Translations under genes and position numbers: made by a program
Notes under the pieces: model-generated
The model's database searches: none
The model's input: the letters and a program-made list of their open reading frames with translations, nothing else
Told to the model about the DNA's origin: nothing
Assembly: GCA_012845835.1 (NCBI GenBank)
Contig: JABAKD010000016.1
Span: 22,001,182 to 22,065,181 of the forward strand
Direction: 5' to 3'
From: Undaria pinnatifida
Taxonomy: Eukaryota; Sar; Phaeophyceae; Laminariales; Alariaceae
DNA length: 64,000 nt
Shown: positions 1-11,575 of the stretch, in pieces
Layout: each line of letters begins with the position of its first letter
Numbering within the stretch: position 1 is the stretch's first letter

Positions 1-1984
1 TATATCCTTACCTTTTTTGTTGTATATTAATAAATATGTCATTTTTTTCTTGGAAAAGTATGCCCTTCATAATATCATGATCGTACTCAACTCTTGGCAT
101 TACCGTACTTTATAGTTCCGTGAATATAAAATCAGACAGATACGGCTGAACTTGTCGAAGTGCCGTGCCGTGCCTAACCCGAAGCATGGGCGCCGGAGAA
201 TGCCGGCGCCCATCCATGCAGAACCCTTGCATATACTTATTATTAGATACACGACAACAAAGCCTCTACTATTGTTGATGTTTGTACGGCTCGCAAAAAA
301 TGTCTCGACTCTTTGACAGCCTCGTCACTGGACATACAGACACCGATTCCGCCCATTTTTTTGCTAGCACCTTGGGGTAGGCACAAGCCACGCTGATGGT
401 GCGCCGCCCACCCGCGGCGCGCTCACTTGCGATAGCGGGGGGGTGACAGTTGTTTCTATCTCAAGTGGTGTTTTACAACAAATTGTTATGTCCGCAGAAT
501 TCAGGATTCATCCCACATAGATAGATAGTTAGAGGTCCCACGAGAAAAACGTTATTTTTTTATTTATTCGGCTCTGTAAACGTCTGGAGCTCTTTGACAC
601 ACTCGTAATCCGGCGGACTGCGGTCGATTCAGCCCATCTTCTTGACGACAGCGTGGGGTAGCCACAGCCCACGCTGGTGGTTCGGTGCCCGCCCGCGATG
701 CGCCATACGTATCGCTATCCTGTTTCTTAGATCGTCATCCTGTTGTCTTTTTTTTTGTATTATTCTAGTTCTGTATTGCCAGAGATGTTGGGCTGTTGTT
801 TGGGTGACCGCCCATAAATGACCTTTGTTTTGAAAAGAGATGCGATTCAGCTTCTCAACAGTAGACTGTGGTCGATTCCCTTCGCCTTGGTGATAATAGC
901 GACCAACGCTCTAGTATTTGGATTTGAATCATCTCATCGGGCAGACGACAGGAATCGGTATACCGCCAACCCTTCCGCGCCATCGTGCGGTACAGCAGAA
1001 TACACCTAGATTTTTGACCCCTATAGGCGACGCTGATTTGTCAACTCAGCCTCGTATTGGTATTACGCTGCGGGGCTCGGCAGGTTTCTGGCTTTTGGGC
1101 GGTCATTTTCCCCCTTGGGGCAAAAGTACATTAAACTTAGTACATATAGGATTTGCCTTTGGCCTCTATATATAAAGGCTTCAAGCACGTATCAGCTCCA
1201 TTATTCAAGAAAGTACCTCCCTAGGTCGATACGCACGTTTCAGCGCATTCAGACACCTCGGGCATATGCCTTTCCATATGCCTATCCCACATTTTGTCGC
1301 CTGCTGCGTGCCTATCTCAACGTGCGTGAAAGCGCCTGCGGCGTGGCTGGAAGGCTATGACGTAACCAAGCTACCGAGGCCCAAGAAATCGCCTGAAAAA
1401 ACTAGTTTCTCCAATGAGATACAGAGTCGCCCATACGAGTAACTTAAACATTGTCTACGAGGACACACAAAAGAAGAATACATCAACACTACTACTATCC
1501 AGACCGATAGCCACCAAAATTATGTTTTATTGCGTTCGCCAGGGAGTCGACTTGTTCTCTAGTCCCCCCTTCCTTGCGTTTTGCTTAACGTTCTCCTAGG
1601 ATCGGGTGTCGGTCAGATAGAGAGGTTCCCCGGCGAGCGAACTCGGGAAAAATTGATGCACACCTTCTATTATTGATGAACACGAAATCGAACAATACCG
1701 GCAACATGATATCTCTAGAGGTCGGTGCGTCATTGGAGTATCCAGGTTCGGATTCAAAGTGTATATCACTACAGAATGACATGGCTCCACTAGATCAGTC
1801 TGAAGGCAGCAGGAGAACACAAATTGGCAGAGTCTGCTGATACGACATAAACATCACACGTCAGCCGGAGGAGACTATTAACAGGGGCAACAATGAACCA
1901 TTCATTGCTTTGCCTAGGTAAACGCCAAGGAACGGATACGACTTGAAAACACCGTTTGTTATGTGAAGTTTAAACATCAAACAC

Positions 1985-2425
1985 ACGGTGGCCCCGATGG
2001 TCTAGTGTTTATCCTCGGATACATTTAGTACTATTAAAATAGTGTTCGTCCCTCATTTCGATTCCCACCATGATGAGATTTGACTTCGTTTGCAAAAACG
2101 CTTGCAGAAAGGGTCAACCTTTCAGAGCGCCTATCAGCGTGGGAAGGTACAATTCAACGCGAGTCGACGAGGGAAGAACTAAAACCTGTTTTTTTTTTTG
2201 CGATAACAAAGAAGAAAGCACGTGCCGTGAAGGGGAAGGGGCAATTGTCGACGCGGGTCGAGGAGGCAAGAAAATGCAAATGTTTCAGGCCACGATAAAA
2301 ACGAAGGCACGTACCGTAGTGGGGAGGGAGTGAGAGGTCCACCTTTGTTGCCCAGTCTCTGTGTTGCTATTGGAAAGGAGGGTGAAAGTAAGACGAAGAT
2401 AATGCATGATATTTAGAAATATATG
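1985..2425 (+). repeat. tRNA-derived SINE-like repeat S1, copy 1
   Basis: Starts with a Pol III internal promoter: an A-box-like TGGTCTAGTG at 1,998-2,007 and a B-box-like TTTCGATTC at 2,056-2,064, followed by a body of about 350 bp. The body shares the blocks TTTGCAAAAACGC, GAGAGCGCCTATCA-like, ACGCGAGTCGACGA and AAGGCACGTRCCG with the copy at 11,236. A T-run at 2,190-2,201 interrupts it. This copy has a partner in the right arm (57,985-58,299), so it was inserted before the duplication. Confidence 0.65.
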
Positions 2426-2433
2426 TATATTAC

Positions 2434-2790
2434 GTGGACTGTAGCCTTTACTCCGTTCAGAAGCACCGTGAGTCAGAACAACGCAAAACAACTTGCTTCA
2501 AAATCGAAATAACACAGAAATGTGGTAGGCATGGCGTAAGTAACATGCGCTGCGGGCACACTTGCCGTCTTCAGGAATCGACGAGGAATAATGGGTGGTG
2601 TGAATGTCGTTTCGGGCAGTGTGTAGGACCCTTCTCGCTTGTGCTTGCGATTTGCATAACACGCATTGCGTCGCCAGTTTGGCTCACCATCGGATACCTA
2701 CTCAAACCAGCGAAAGCGCCCAGCCACTACTGTTGCTGTAGATGTGTAACGCGCCCAGCCACTACTGTTGTTGTAGTAGTAGTGAAATGA
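2434..2790 (+). CDS. Unrecognised ORF, left-arm copy
   Basis: A 118-residue ORF. Its first about 70 residues match an ORF on the minus strand of the right arm (within 57,296-57,892), including a Cys-containing stretch MRCGHTCRL and NNGWCECRFGQC. After GPFSL the two frames diverge because of an indel. The last residues (VVVVVVK) come from a GTA/GTT repeat and are unlikely to be real. The frame is open in both arms, but DNA identity is also high, so chance is not excluded. No family is recognised. Confidence 0.2.
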   Translation: MDCSLYSVQKHRESEQRKTTCFKIEITQKCGRHGVSNMRCGHTCRLQESTRNNGWCECRFGQCVGPFSLVLAICITRIASPVWLTIGYLLKPAKAPSHYCCCRCVTRPATTVVVVVVK

Positions 2791-4616
2791 CCAATCAATT
2801 TAGAAAAAAATATCAACATCACCCCCCCGTTAGGATAGGTTAACGAAATCGGCAACTCACCCTCAATTACCATATAGGTAGGTTGGCCGTCCTGTGGTCT
2901 CGATGACTTGCGCCTCTGTTGCTGCTGCTCACTTGATATTCCTTGACACTGTGACCAGGATCGCTCTAGTATATTGAAGGAGCTCGGGGGAGAACGCGCT
3001 GCGATGGTGTGATAGGGAGGGGGCAGAAGAATATCGTGGGCAAACGGCTGACGTGGCTTAGGCGTGTTATTTTAAAGAGCGACAGGTGCCTAGGTCGTGG
3101 GTGTGCGTGCCGTCATACTCTGCTTGGAGTGGGTTTGCGAGGAATTACGAAATAAAACTCAAGAGTTACAACCAACCCGGTAGCCGTTACGCGTACATGC
3201 ACGTCCTGCAAAGTTCGTCAGATCACCCGTGCCACCTGTCATCACCCAGTACGTCTAGTGAGTTTCGAAAATCGAAAAACTGAAAAAAAGAAAATGTCGG
3301 CCGCACTCCCATGGTCTTACCCAATCTCCCATAAGGGCTGACCAATGATTGTTTTTTCTTGTTACCCTTTGGCCAATCATCTACACCTCCATAAAGTACG
3401 TCCCACAAGGGTCCCCATAAGGGTTGGCCAATCAGAAGCCTATCTGTTCATTCTCGACTAATCGATGGAGTGGGGCGTGGGACAGGGGCGGCGCGATTCT
3501 GCTGTGGGCTTGCTGCCTGTATTTTGTTACTGGTTGCTGGGTCTCTGAGACGGTTTACGAAGTAACTGATGCTGCCTTGCCGGCTTAGCCGGTGGCTACC
3601 GCCGTGCTGCTACTCGTCTCGTATGGCGACCGACTGGGGGGTTGTCGCTATATGTCTCGTGTAAGGCCGAGGCGATCGAAAAACTCATCTGGGTCTCAGC
3701 TACCTGGCCCCGAGAGTCGAGCGTCTGCAGGAGGCGGAGGTCATGATAACGCTGGTGGTACACTCGACGATGTAGGGGGGGATGGTGCAGGTGGAGCGAC
3801 CGGTGCTGCTGTTGTTGTCAAAGTTGATGCGGTGAGACTATTGCTTGCCTCTGCAGTGGGATCCTACCGCTGTCTGCTGGTGGGTGATTGCCTGTCTATG
3901 GAGCAGCAGCCTCCCAAAAATAAGAATCTAGCTCGTACCTATCCGAACAGCAGTACCACGATCAGGTCTAAATTTTCAAGGTACCTGGTACTCAAGTAAC
4001 GTATTCGTGCGGGATACCTACCATAATAAGAAACAGTTGCATCACGGTTAGGTTTCTTAATTGGGGAAGAGTACGGTCTACACTAACGTCAGGATCTACA
4101 CTAACATCAGAACGACTGCTCCCGACTTTATTATTGACCGGTCAATGCCAGTCTGCCTTTCTTGTTACCCCCAGATATCCGGTTCTTATTATCAATAGCG
4201 TCCTATACTGAATACATATTTTTTTCTGGAGGATGTCGCACAAGGTGTTCGGTAAGAAATACCAGGTAGCAACCTGTACTGCCGGGCCTACGGTCGTACC
4301 ATGTACAGTGCAGGACGCTGATTAAAAAACAGAAGTAGGACCCCGGCCGTGTTTCATATTGGAAAAGGGTGCGTTCTACACTGACGTCGGCAATACCGCC
4401 CCCAAACTCTTTATGTTCTATAATAGTCTGGTTTTCTCGTTACCCTGTTGCTGTACAACCGTACAACAGCAGTACCGTACCCTTGATAAGAAACACAAGT
4501 ATGACCCGGACTGGGATTCTTTTTTAGGAAAGGGTGTCTTCCACGACACTAGAACAAAACGGCTTTTGATCCGCCCCTCATCCGTATATTCCAGTCTGGC
4601 TCTCTGGTTCCCCTAG

Positions 4617-4927
4617 TGTTATTATAAAAATAAAAATACACTCCAGCTGTGAGATCGAAGATTTCGTCGAAACTCATCTTTGCAAGCTGCGTGTGATACT
4701 CCGATCGCGCGTGCTACGAGTTGTGTGTTCTCATTAAGGATATAGGTTCACGACTCCCCTTACAACTACAGCAGTGTACCTGGTAGCTATCAGGGTCAAC
4801 AGGGTGATGTTAGTCAGTCTGTGCGCGGACACTACCCGTTTCTGGCGAGGACAAAATCTGACAGCTGTGGAGGGAAATGTATCCGTTTATCAAGTTAATC
4901 CTGTAAGTCGACTAACCGGTGAGGGGT
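4617..4927 (-). mobile_element. R1 short interspersed element, full-length copy inserted in block B
   Basis: About 310 bp. In the plus sense of R1 it runs from CCTCACCGGTTAGTCGACTT to the AT-rich end TTTTTATAATA, with the core GATCGGAGTATCAC and ACAGCTGGAGTGTATTTT. The right arm (54,700-54,745) lacks it although both flanks align there. This is an empty site, so R1 moved after the arm duplication. Confidence 0.75.
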
Positions 4928-5802
4928 GTACCAGGTACAGCAGTGCAGGACATCTAGTATTGGTGCAATAATAAGCAAAAGGAATGTTGGCTCAGAATAT
5001 GAAAAAAAAAAAAAAATGATCATCTAGAAAAGGTGCGTTCTGCACTACAACAACTCAGTACAACGGCCCCCGACTTCCCATGTGTGTGCTCTCCCCGTAA
5101 ATTGTAAGTTTGAGTCTGCAACGCGACGAGTACCACGAGGATGACATGATTCACGACACGGGCAAAGAGAAAATTCTGCCTTTTTTTGTTGAACCGCCAT
5201 CTCCGCCACGCCCAGGAGTTACTATAATACAGCAGTACTTAATGCCGCATCCTGCTGTCGTGGTGTGGTGTGTGATGTTTACTCCTCAAGATAGAAGATG
5301 CTTTAGTGTACGTTAACGAGTAGATGGACACTCAAGGCTAGTCGTCTGGTCAGTATGTACATATAACTATATACCTAGACCTCGCCCCCCTCGGACGTCT
5401 CGCTCGGCATATCCTCCCCCCTCTCAGCCCTTCTCAGCCCGTAATTGCCGAAAAGAAAATTAGTTGCTGGGAAAAAAAACCGTCCCTAAGTTCCTTGCCT
5501 TCCTTGCTTTCCCTAGTCTCATTCTTACTTACTTTTTAGCTCTCATTCTCTGATCTTTACTGCTTGCTCTCTGATATTTTTATTTTGCTTTTTCAGCAAC
5601 TTCTTTTTTGTACTTTTATTTGAAGCTGGCCAATTGCTGGCTGTTGAGAGGGAATTGCCGTTGACGGCTGCAAACAATTTGAATTTGAAATTTGCCGGAT
5701 CGGCAATAACAATTTGAAGTTGAAATTTGCGAAGCGGACCAAGGCTAGTGCGGGAGGAGGCTCCGCCAACAGTGGGGGTGGTGGAGGTTCAGGATCAGGC
5801 GT

Positions 5803-6094
5803 GTGGAAGCTGGTCGGGCAAGAAGGGACTCAGCTTCTTCTGGCAATCCTGATTGGCCGTGCCCGAGCAAGGGTTGTGACGGCTTCCTCATCGCACGAAA
5901 TAGGGAAAACAGGAGTTCCCAGTACGCTGTCTGCGACACCTGCAGAAGTGACGAGCCTTCCACGTGCCAAGCTTTTCACAAGAAGCACTGGGGAAGCGGC
6001 GATAGCCCTCGTGTGTGTGACTGGTGTGACGCGGACACCTGTGATTCACCTTCGATCGGCGTCTTTAACGAAGGAGCTGAGAGCTTGACGAAAC
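5803..6094 (+). CDS. Exon-like Cys-rich segment of an unrecognised gene
   Basis: An open frame of 97 codons ending at a strong splice donor (AAAC/GTGAGT at 6,094/6,095). It contains paired cysteines CPSKGC, CDTC, CDWC and DTC and a basic/aromatic stretch FHKKHWG, which resembles a zinc-ribbon-like segment. No ATG opens this frame. The overlapping +1 frame upstream (5,714 on) reads a Gly/Ser-rich stretch that could be a linker joined by a lost frame or an exon. The segment lies in block C, which exists only in the left arm. The phase at 6,094 does not match the exon at 7,197, so another exon may lie between them. No family is recognised. Confidence 0.35.
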
Positions 6095-6179
6095 GTGAGT
6101 TACATTTCTGTTGTTGTGCTGTGATTTCTTTTTCATGCGTACAAACACACTTTTGCATGTATGTACGAGTATGTAGTAC

Positions 6180-6760
6180 GTGTACGGGGCAGTCCCGTCA
6201 TCGCGGTGTAAGCGGGAATTGTACAAGTACTCAGGTCTACGAGTAGACCTATGCAGTGACGCTGTGTGATGCGATTTTTTTTTTAATGGTCTACGAGTAG
6301 ACCTATGCAGTGACGCTGTGTGATGCGATTTCTTTTTCATACGTACAGCCAAACACACTTCATGTATGTACGACTACGAGTACGGGGCAGTCCCGTCATC
6401 GGGGTAAGCGGGGGTTGAACGAGTGGTCCATGCAGTGACGCTTTGTGCTGTGATATAAACACACGTTTTGGATGTACGACTACGACTACGTGGTATCTAT
6501 ACATGTAAGACGCAATGAAAACGGAAAAGGTCTCATCACGGGGGTCAGCCAGGGTTGTAAAAATGGTCCATGCAGTGATAAATAACACAGCAGCATGATA
6601 CCTCAGCACCAGTCGCAGTACACACTGGAGGTTGATATATAGCAGTAAACAGAAGCTGAAGTTAACCTGGGTGATGCTGGAGAGCAGTCCCGTGATTGGG
6701 GTTAGCGAGTTGTTCATATAGTGACGCGGTGTACTACTGCGGTTACTCATTTTTCATACA
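6180..6760 (+). repeat. Degenerate tandem array inside a putative intron
   Basis: A 57-bp unit beginning GTCTACGAGTAGACCTATGC occurs twice (about 6,233 and 6,290). The longer motif GGGGCAGTCCCGTCATCG plus GGTCCATGCAGTGACGC recurs with decay near 6,185, 6,383, 6,530 and 6,683. GTCTACGAGTAGAC is itself a near-palindrome. Confidence 0.6.
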
Positions 6761-7196
6761 ACCACATGAACTCTTTGTATTAACGAGTACAAGTAAGGTG
6801 CGCAACCTCTTCAGGAATCGCAGTACACGTCGGTCGTAATAGTGTTGATAGCAGCAGTAATAGAGAAGTACTGAACAATATATACAGCAGGTACTGTCTC
6901 TTACCCTTCGTTGTCGGTATTCCGCCGGTAGGCCTTATATAGCAGTATACCGGGGCTTACGCTTACCAGTTGCGACTGTGAATCCCGTTCGTTCCTGTCC
7001 CAGTGGCGGTTTCATAGGTGTTAGCAACGTTGTGGTACCAGGCAGGGCTTTGCCCATAAACGACCGCTTTCATTACAGCAGTGGTAAATTGTACGACTTC
7101 CTTTCAAACTTTGGAAATCGACGACAGCTACGTGGCCTTACTATTTTGAACATTCACTGAACGCTAGGTATTCCCATCCGTTGTTGTCGTTTGCAG

Positions 7197-7364
7197 AAGC
7201 CCTGCGAAGCAGCCGCCGAGGGCCGCCGAGTCGGCGAGGACATAAACACGAAGTGCACCGGCGACATCAAGGTCGGTGACCTCCTGGAGAAGGCAGGCGA
7301 CCACTTGCTCGATGTACATCCCGCATTCCATTCCCACGGTGCCACGAGGGCGTTCGACATCGAG
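7197..7364 (+). CDS. Exon-like segment, phase 0 to 0
   Basis: 56 codons bounded by an acceptor TCGTTTGCAG at 7,187-7,196 and a donor GAG/GTATGT at 7,364/7,365. The frame is GC-rich and open. It reads a mixed charged/hydrophobic peptide that starts KPCEAAAEG and includes KVGDLLEKAGDHLLDVHP. The flanking sequence is less GC-rich, which fits an exon inside introns. It probably belongs with the segments at 5,803 and 7,642. No known domain is recognised. Confidence 0.4.
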
Positions 7365-7641
7365 GTATGTTCTACTCTTATCTTGCGTCCTGTGTGTCAC
7401 GAGTCGAGACATGCATGTCTCTTGCTCAAGACTAGGGGATGGCGTGCGGATATAGTCTATGAAGTGCGGCTCTTTTTCCAAGTACCAAGAGCAAGTACAA
7501 CAATACCACAACAATTACTAACAGCGAAGAAAGGAGCTCCAATAATTTGGATGGTTACGACGTCTGCTGGAGAGAAGTACGAATACTTTTTTACACATAC
7601 TTATCGACGTTCTCCCGCCATGCGTCAACGTTTGTGGACAG

Positions 7642-7746
7642 ATCCAAAAGATCATCGACAAAAAACAAGAGTGCAAGGTGCTGGGTACCCCCGCTGAGGA
7701 GGAAGAGTCCAAGCAAGCCTGCATGCTCCTTCGGAAGCGATGTTGA
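7642..7746 (+). CDS. Exon-like C-terminal segment
   Basis: 35 codons after an acceptor GTGGACAG (7,634-7,641), ending in TGA at 7,744-7,746. It reads a Lys/Glu-rich peptide with three cysteines, including KKQECKVLG, KQACMLLRKRC and the stop. The phase joins directly to the donor at 7,364 (phase 0). The same frame is open upstream to about 7,590 with two more cysteines, so the exon start is uncertain. It is likely the 3' end of the same gene as 7,197-7,364. Confidence 0.4.
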   Translation: MQKIIDKKQECKVLGTPAEEEESKQACMLLRKRC

Positions 7747-8389
7747 CAGCACGTTCTTTATAGAACGTTAAGTTGTAGTTTATTATACCAGCATCGTTTT
7801 TGAGAACTATGGCTAAATGCGTGCTCGTCTTTCAGGAATACAAATGTACTTCACATGTTTGCGGTGTGTGCGTTCAAGTTCCTGCTTCCAGCATGTTTTT
7901 TTTGGCACTGCGCTCCTTGACATCTCAAGTTTTAGTTTTCCTGTCTCTATCCTTGACAAGCGCGTGCCTGGTGTTTATGCACTGCGATAATTTACTATTG
8001 ATGATCGACTTAGAGAGAGCTATTAGTAAGTGTACAGGACCTAGGTGCTACCTGAGAGGTGGAAGGATATGCCAAGCAAGTCCTCCGACGTGCCCATCAT
8101 GGACTGGGCGAATGGATGATAAATACAAACTCATAATCATAATCGTCTCTATCCTGTACCGTTGTACCATATATAGACCTCTTGGCATTTTCAAGTCGCC
8201 AGTTGCGCCATTTGTGCTTCTTTTCCGCCTTTCTACTGAATGTCTATTCCTCCTTCCGCAAGCGTAGCGGGCGGCGCCCAGCCGCCCGCGAGCGAAGCCC
8301 TTGTAAACATATACGAAATCATTCCTTGAATATAGAGCCATCCCTTGGTGTCATGGACTTTGGTCAGGAGTTTTTCGTCTCGGCCTAAG

Positions 8390-8607
8390 TATGCGATTCG
8401 CGGAACTGGAACTCTCGGTCGAATATGGCTTGGTTCGAGCGCCGCCTTCGGGGGGCGGCTCCAACGCCCCTCGCCCTGCTGTGTCCATTCCGCACATCGA
8501 CGTGAACGCGGACGGGCGCCGAGCGAGACGAGCGAGTGTCGAGGAGGAATGTTGGAAAAATTGTTGAATCTTAATGGCTGCAACGCCTGAATGATTTACA
8601 AAATTGG
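8390..8607 (+). repeat. R2 repeat head, interrupted by a transposon
   Basis: GC-rich R2 head (GCGGAACTG, CGCCCCTCGCCCTGC, GAACGCGGACGG, CGAGCGAGACGAGCGAG). It matches 14,960-15,120, 17,965-18,110 and, in reverse, 42,845-42,995 and 51,420-51,570. A Mutator-like element splits it at 8,608; the rest resumes at 9,747-9,835. Confidence 0.7.
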
Positions 8608-8719
8608 GGGGAGTGATAATCTCGCATACATGGGCGGAATCTAAACCTCGCCCACGGGGACATATAAGAACCATCCCCGGACTTCCACGGTTGTATTACG
8701 GTTCGCTGTGTTTGAAAAC

Positions 8720-8775
8720 TTGGTGCTGGCTGCTGGCTGCTGCTGCTGGCTGCTGCTGCTGGCTGCTGCTGTGCC
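8720..8775 (+). repeat. CTG-rich microsatellite inside the Mutator-like element
   Basis: GCTGGCTGCTGCTG units alternate CTG and GCTG steps. It lies just inside the left terminal repeat. Confidence 0.8.
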
Positions 8776-9284
8776 GGTAGCTTAAAACTAGCACCAAACT
8801 ACCGTTTAGTTTATATCATATGCTTGCTCATCTAAAGTTGCCAGATCTCACGGTTGATTGACAGCCAGCCGTGGTTCCCTCAATGACGGAAGTTGTGGGC
8901 TGAAGTTGTACTGTAAATGGGTGCCGAAAGCTAGCTGTAAGGCAGCTATTTGGCACGTGTTCCTCTTTTCCTCCACACGTCCAATATGCACTACTACTGT
9001 TGTCTACTGCTGTTGTGGGTGGGTTGTGTAATATTCTAAAAGTTTTAGACTACACTGCTGTGGGTGCGCTTGCACATTGTCCTGTCATAGTTCCTGGATA
9101 CAACAGGCACGTCAGACTGACACTATTCTTGGGCACCTACGGAGAGCAAGCGTGGGATATTCTTCCCTCTGCGGGTGTGTGATGTGTGTAGGCTGCACTA
9201 CTGCTGCGTACTTACTGTACATGTACACATGTATGTATGCATATGTACTGCGTGCTGCATGCATGCAGCGGTCGCGGGGTCCAC

Positions 9285-9625
9285 AGCACGTGCAAATCGT
9301 CCTCGATTTCGACGATTTCTAACTCGTAGGGGCTGAAGTTCGGCCTTCAGTGTGTGGGGTATGTAGTCTAGGTGTGATATTGCAGCATGTAGTAGTGGTC
9401 GTGGGGCTGTAGGAGCAACGCCAGCACCTACGCGTGTGGGGCTGCACAACGTACTGCTGCTGCTGTGGCGGCCTAAACAGCACTTGCAAATCGTCATCGA
9501 TTTCGCCAATTTCTAGCTTTCAGGGGCTGAAAGTCGAGCCTTGAGTGTACAGGGGTGTCCAAGTGTCATATTGCTGCCTATCTCGGTGGCCGTGGTGCTG
9601 TAGGGGCGGTGCCAGCACCCTCGTT
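9285..9625 (+). repeat. Two-unit tandem repeat of about 194 bp inside the Mutator-like element
   Basis: The unit begins TGCAAATCGTC at about 9,291 and again at 9,485. It includes GGGGCTGAA and a CGTGG.GCTGTAGG...CAGCACC end. The two units are diverged. Confidence 0.6.
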
Positions 9626-9835
9626 GATGCCCGCGAATTCGGACACTGCAAACCGTAATATGACGGTGGAATTCCGGGGATGGTTCTTATATGTCCCCGT
9701 GGGCGAGGTTTAGATTCCGCCTATGTTTGCGAGATTATCACTCCCCCAAAATTGGCATCATTTACAAACGATACGTGATAATGTTTGGAATTTTGCGTTG
9801 GCATACTCTCGAGCGTTAGCTTCTTTGCTGTACAT

Positions 9836-11040
9836 TTTTACTAGTTTGTTTGGTTTCTTGCTCGGCATTTTATTGCTTTTGTTTCTGCTTGTTTGCCAGC
9901 TGGAAATTCAATTTTTTAGTGTGTGTTCACCTAAAACGTGACACAACTTACCGACGATATCCAACAACTTTGTGACACAAATTACCGACGGCAAGACGTT
10001 TCGTGACAACATAACTCCCAAATCATTACACTTTCACGTAACAGAATTTCGAGACAAAACCAAGCAGATAGAGCCGTCTCTTCGGCCTTTGGCCCTGGCT
10101 TTAGCACGGCCGCTGACACTCCAGGCAGCCTCTGCTGTAGGCATGAACGAATGCGGTTGATTCGCACCGAACTATCCCGCTGTGCTCGCTTCTATGTGGC
10201 CATTGTCCATGCCATTTCATGTCACCTACCTTCTGTTTTGAGCTCGTCGTCGTACGATTGAGGTACGAGGAAACCCGTACGTACTCGGTGAGAACAGCAG
10301 TATGTACGACGAGCATGAACGCCAATTGACGACATTGGCAAGCACAAAACAGCAGGTGTAGCAGCAGTAGTATATAAAGGGCAAAACGTCTTGCACATTA
10401 TGCAGCAACTAGTAGCAACCAGAACTACAGCAGATGGCTCAAAGTGCAGTGCGAGTGCCGTTGGCAAGTTTAGTCGTACACGCATCACTCTCAAGAGCCA
10501 ACAAGAGGCAGGGCAGGGCCCCCCAACGCAGAGACACGTGACAACCTCGGCCAGCTGTCGATCGCGTAATTGGCCGGTAGTCCGTGCTTCAGTGGGTGTA
10601 TCGGAAGTCGTTCGTAGTACTACTGCTGTAGACCGTCGAAAGACCACGTGACATGTGACATCCCGTTCTGGTGGCAGCCTCGCCAGCAGACCCCCTAATT
10701 TTTTTTTTTCTTTTCCTTTTCTTGGCCCCATGCACCCATTTCCTTTCCTTTCTCTTCTTTGTTCTTTGTTTCTTTTTTCCAATTGACTTGCGTATGTTGT
10801 GCGTATGCGTAGTGATAGATACTACGTGTGATATATACGTGGTAGTCTTTCTTGGGTGGCAAGCGGTATAGTCGGTTTTCTAAGGAGCGAGTAATGAGAC
10901 GTATGCACCGGTATGGACCTGGCACATCGTAGGGTGACTCCCGATTTCACTTTTACATGTTTCTGGTGGAGGCATGAATTGCGTCAGCTGTGATTTATGC
11001 GTGTACCACCTTGGGCTGTATGTGTTTTTCCCTAGGGTAT
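9836..11040. other. No supported gene; T-rich and mixed sequence
   Basis: It contains a short diverged direct repeat (GTGACACAACTTACCGACG at about 9,940 and its near copy at 9,973) and a polypyrimidine stretch at 10,690-10,780. A 186-residue minus-strand ORF (10,222-10,782) starts in the complement of that stretch and has no recognisable domain; I do not accept it. Confidence 0.4.
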
Positions 11041-11059
11041 TCCTTTGCTCCAGAGTGAC

Positions 11060-11122
11060 TGGAACCAGTCCTGTGACCACGGACTGGATTGTGCGAGTTA
11101 ATGTGAGAACAACAACAACTGA
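11060..11122 (+). repeat. Retroposon-like tail with short (AAC)n, copy 1
   Basis: The motif CTGTGACCACGGACTGGATT followed by GTGCGAGTTAATGTGAG and (AAC)3-4. The same sequence precedes longer (AAC)n runs at 36,954 and 63,137. Confidence 0.6.
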
Positions 11123-11235
11123 AATATTGCCTGTTTGTTGACCTTTCAGCTGCTTCCTGCAAATTTGGTTTTTTTGCCAACACGATTTTGAACCCTATGC
11201 AAAGATCCTGTTTTGTTTTAATCAATTGTCAGCCG

Positions 11236-11575
11236 GCCGCCCCGGTGGTCTAGTGGTTTTACCCTGGAATACCTCCAACGTTTGGTTGTCCTTGAGTTCG
11301 ACATCCACCACGATGAATATGACCTGATTTGCAAAAACGCAATAAAAAAAAGAGATCACCTGCTGAGAGCGCCTGCTAGATACAATTCGACGCGAGTCGA
11401 CGAAGGAAGAAAATGATCGACTCTCCTCGCGGTAAAAATGAAGGCACGTGCCGAAGTGGGGGGGGAAGGGGGGAGGGCCCGCTATGTGACCCCGGATCTG
11501 AGTTACTACTGGGAGGGAGCGCGAGAATGGTGCGGGGATGATAAATGGGATGAAGAAGAAAAAAAATGTTGCAAA
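11236..11575 (+). repeat. tRNA-derived SINE-like repeat S1, copy 2
   Basis: Carries a canonical A box TGGTCTAGTGG at 11,246-11,256 and a near B box GTTCGACATCC at 11,297-11,307. The body repeats the ACGCGAGTCGACGA, AAGGCACGTGCCG and ATCTGAGTTACTACTGGG blocks of the other copies. The tail is purine-rich. The right-arm partner is 61,395-61,782. It lies in block A', a different block from copy 1, so the family moved as a unit rather than only by the arm duplication. Confidence 0.7.

Larger units (their letters stand above)
8608..9746. mobile_element. Non-autonomous Mutator-like DNA transposon
   Basis: 1,139 bp with terminal inverted repeats of about 103 bp (8,608-8,710 and 9,644-9,746, roughly 90 percent identical), starting GGGGAGTGATAATCTCGC. 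It is flanked by a perfect 9-bp direct duplication CAAAATTGG (8,599-8,607 and 9,747-9,755). Uninterrupted R2 copies (for example 15,181-15,225) show the empty target ACAAAATTGGCAT. Long inverted repeats with a 9-bp duplication are typical of Mutator-like elements. No transposase frame lies inside, so it would depend on another element. Confidence 0.85.

Noticed and set aside
10222..10782. 186-codon minus-strand ORF as a gene
   Set aside because: The Lys-rich start is the complement of a polypyrimidine tract, the composition is unlike a folded protein and no domain is visible.
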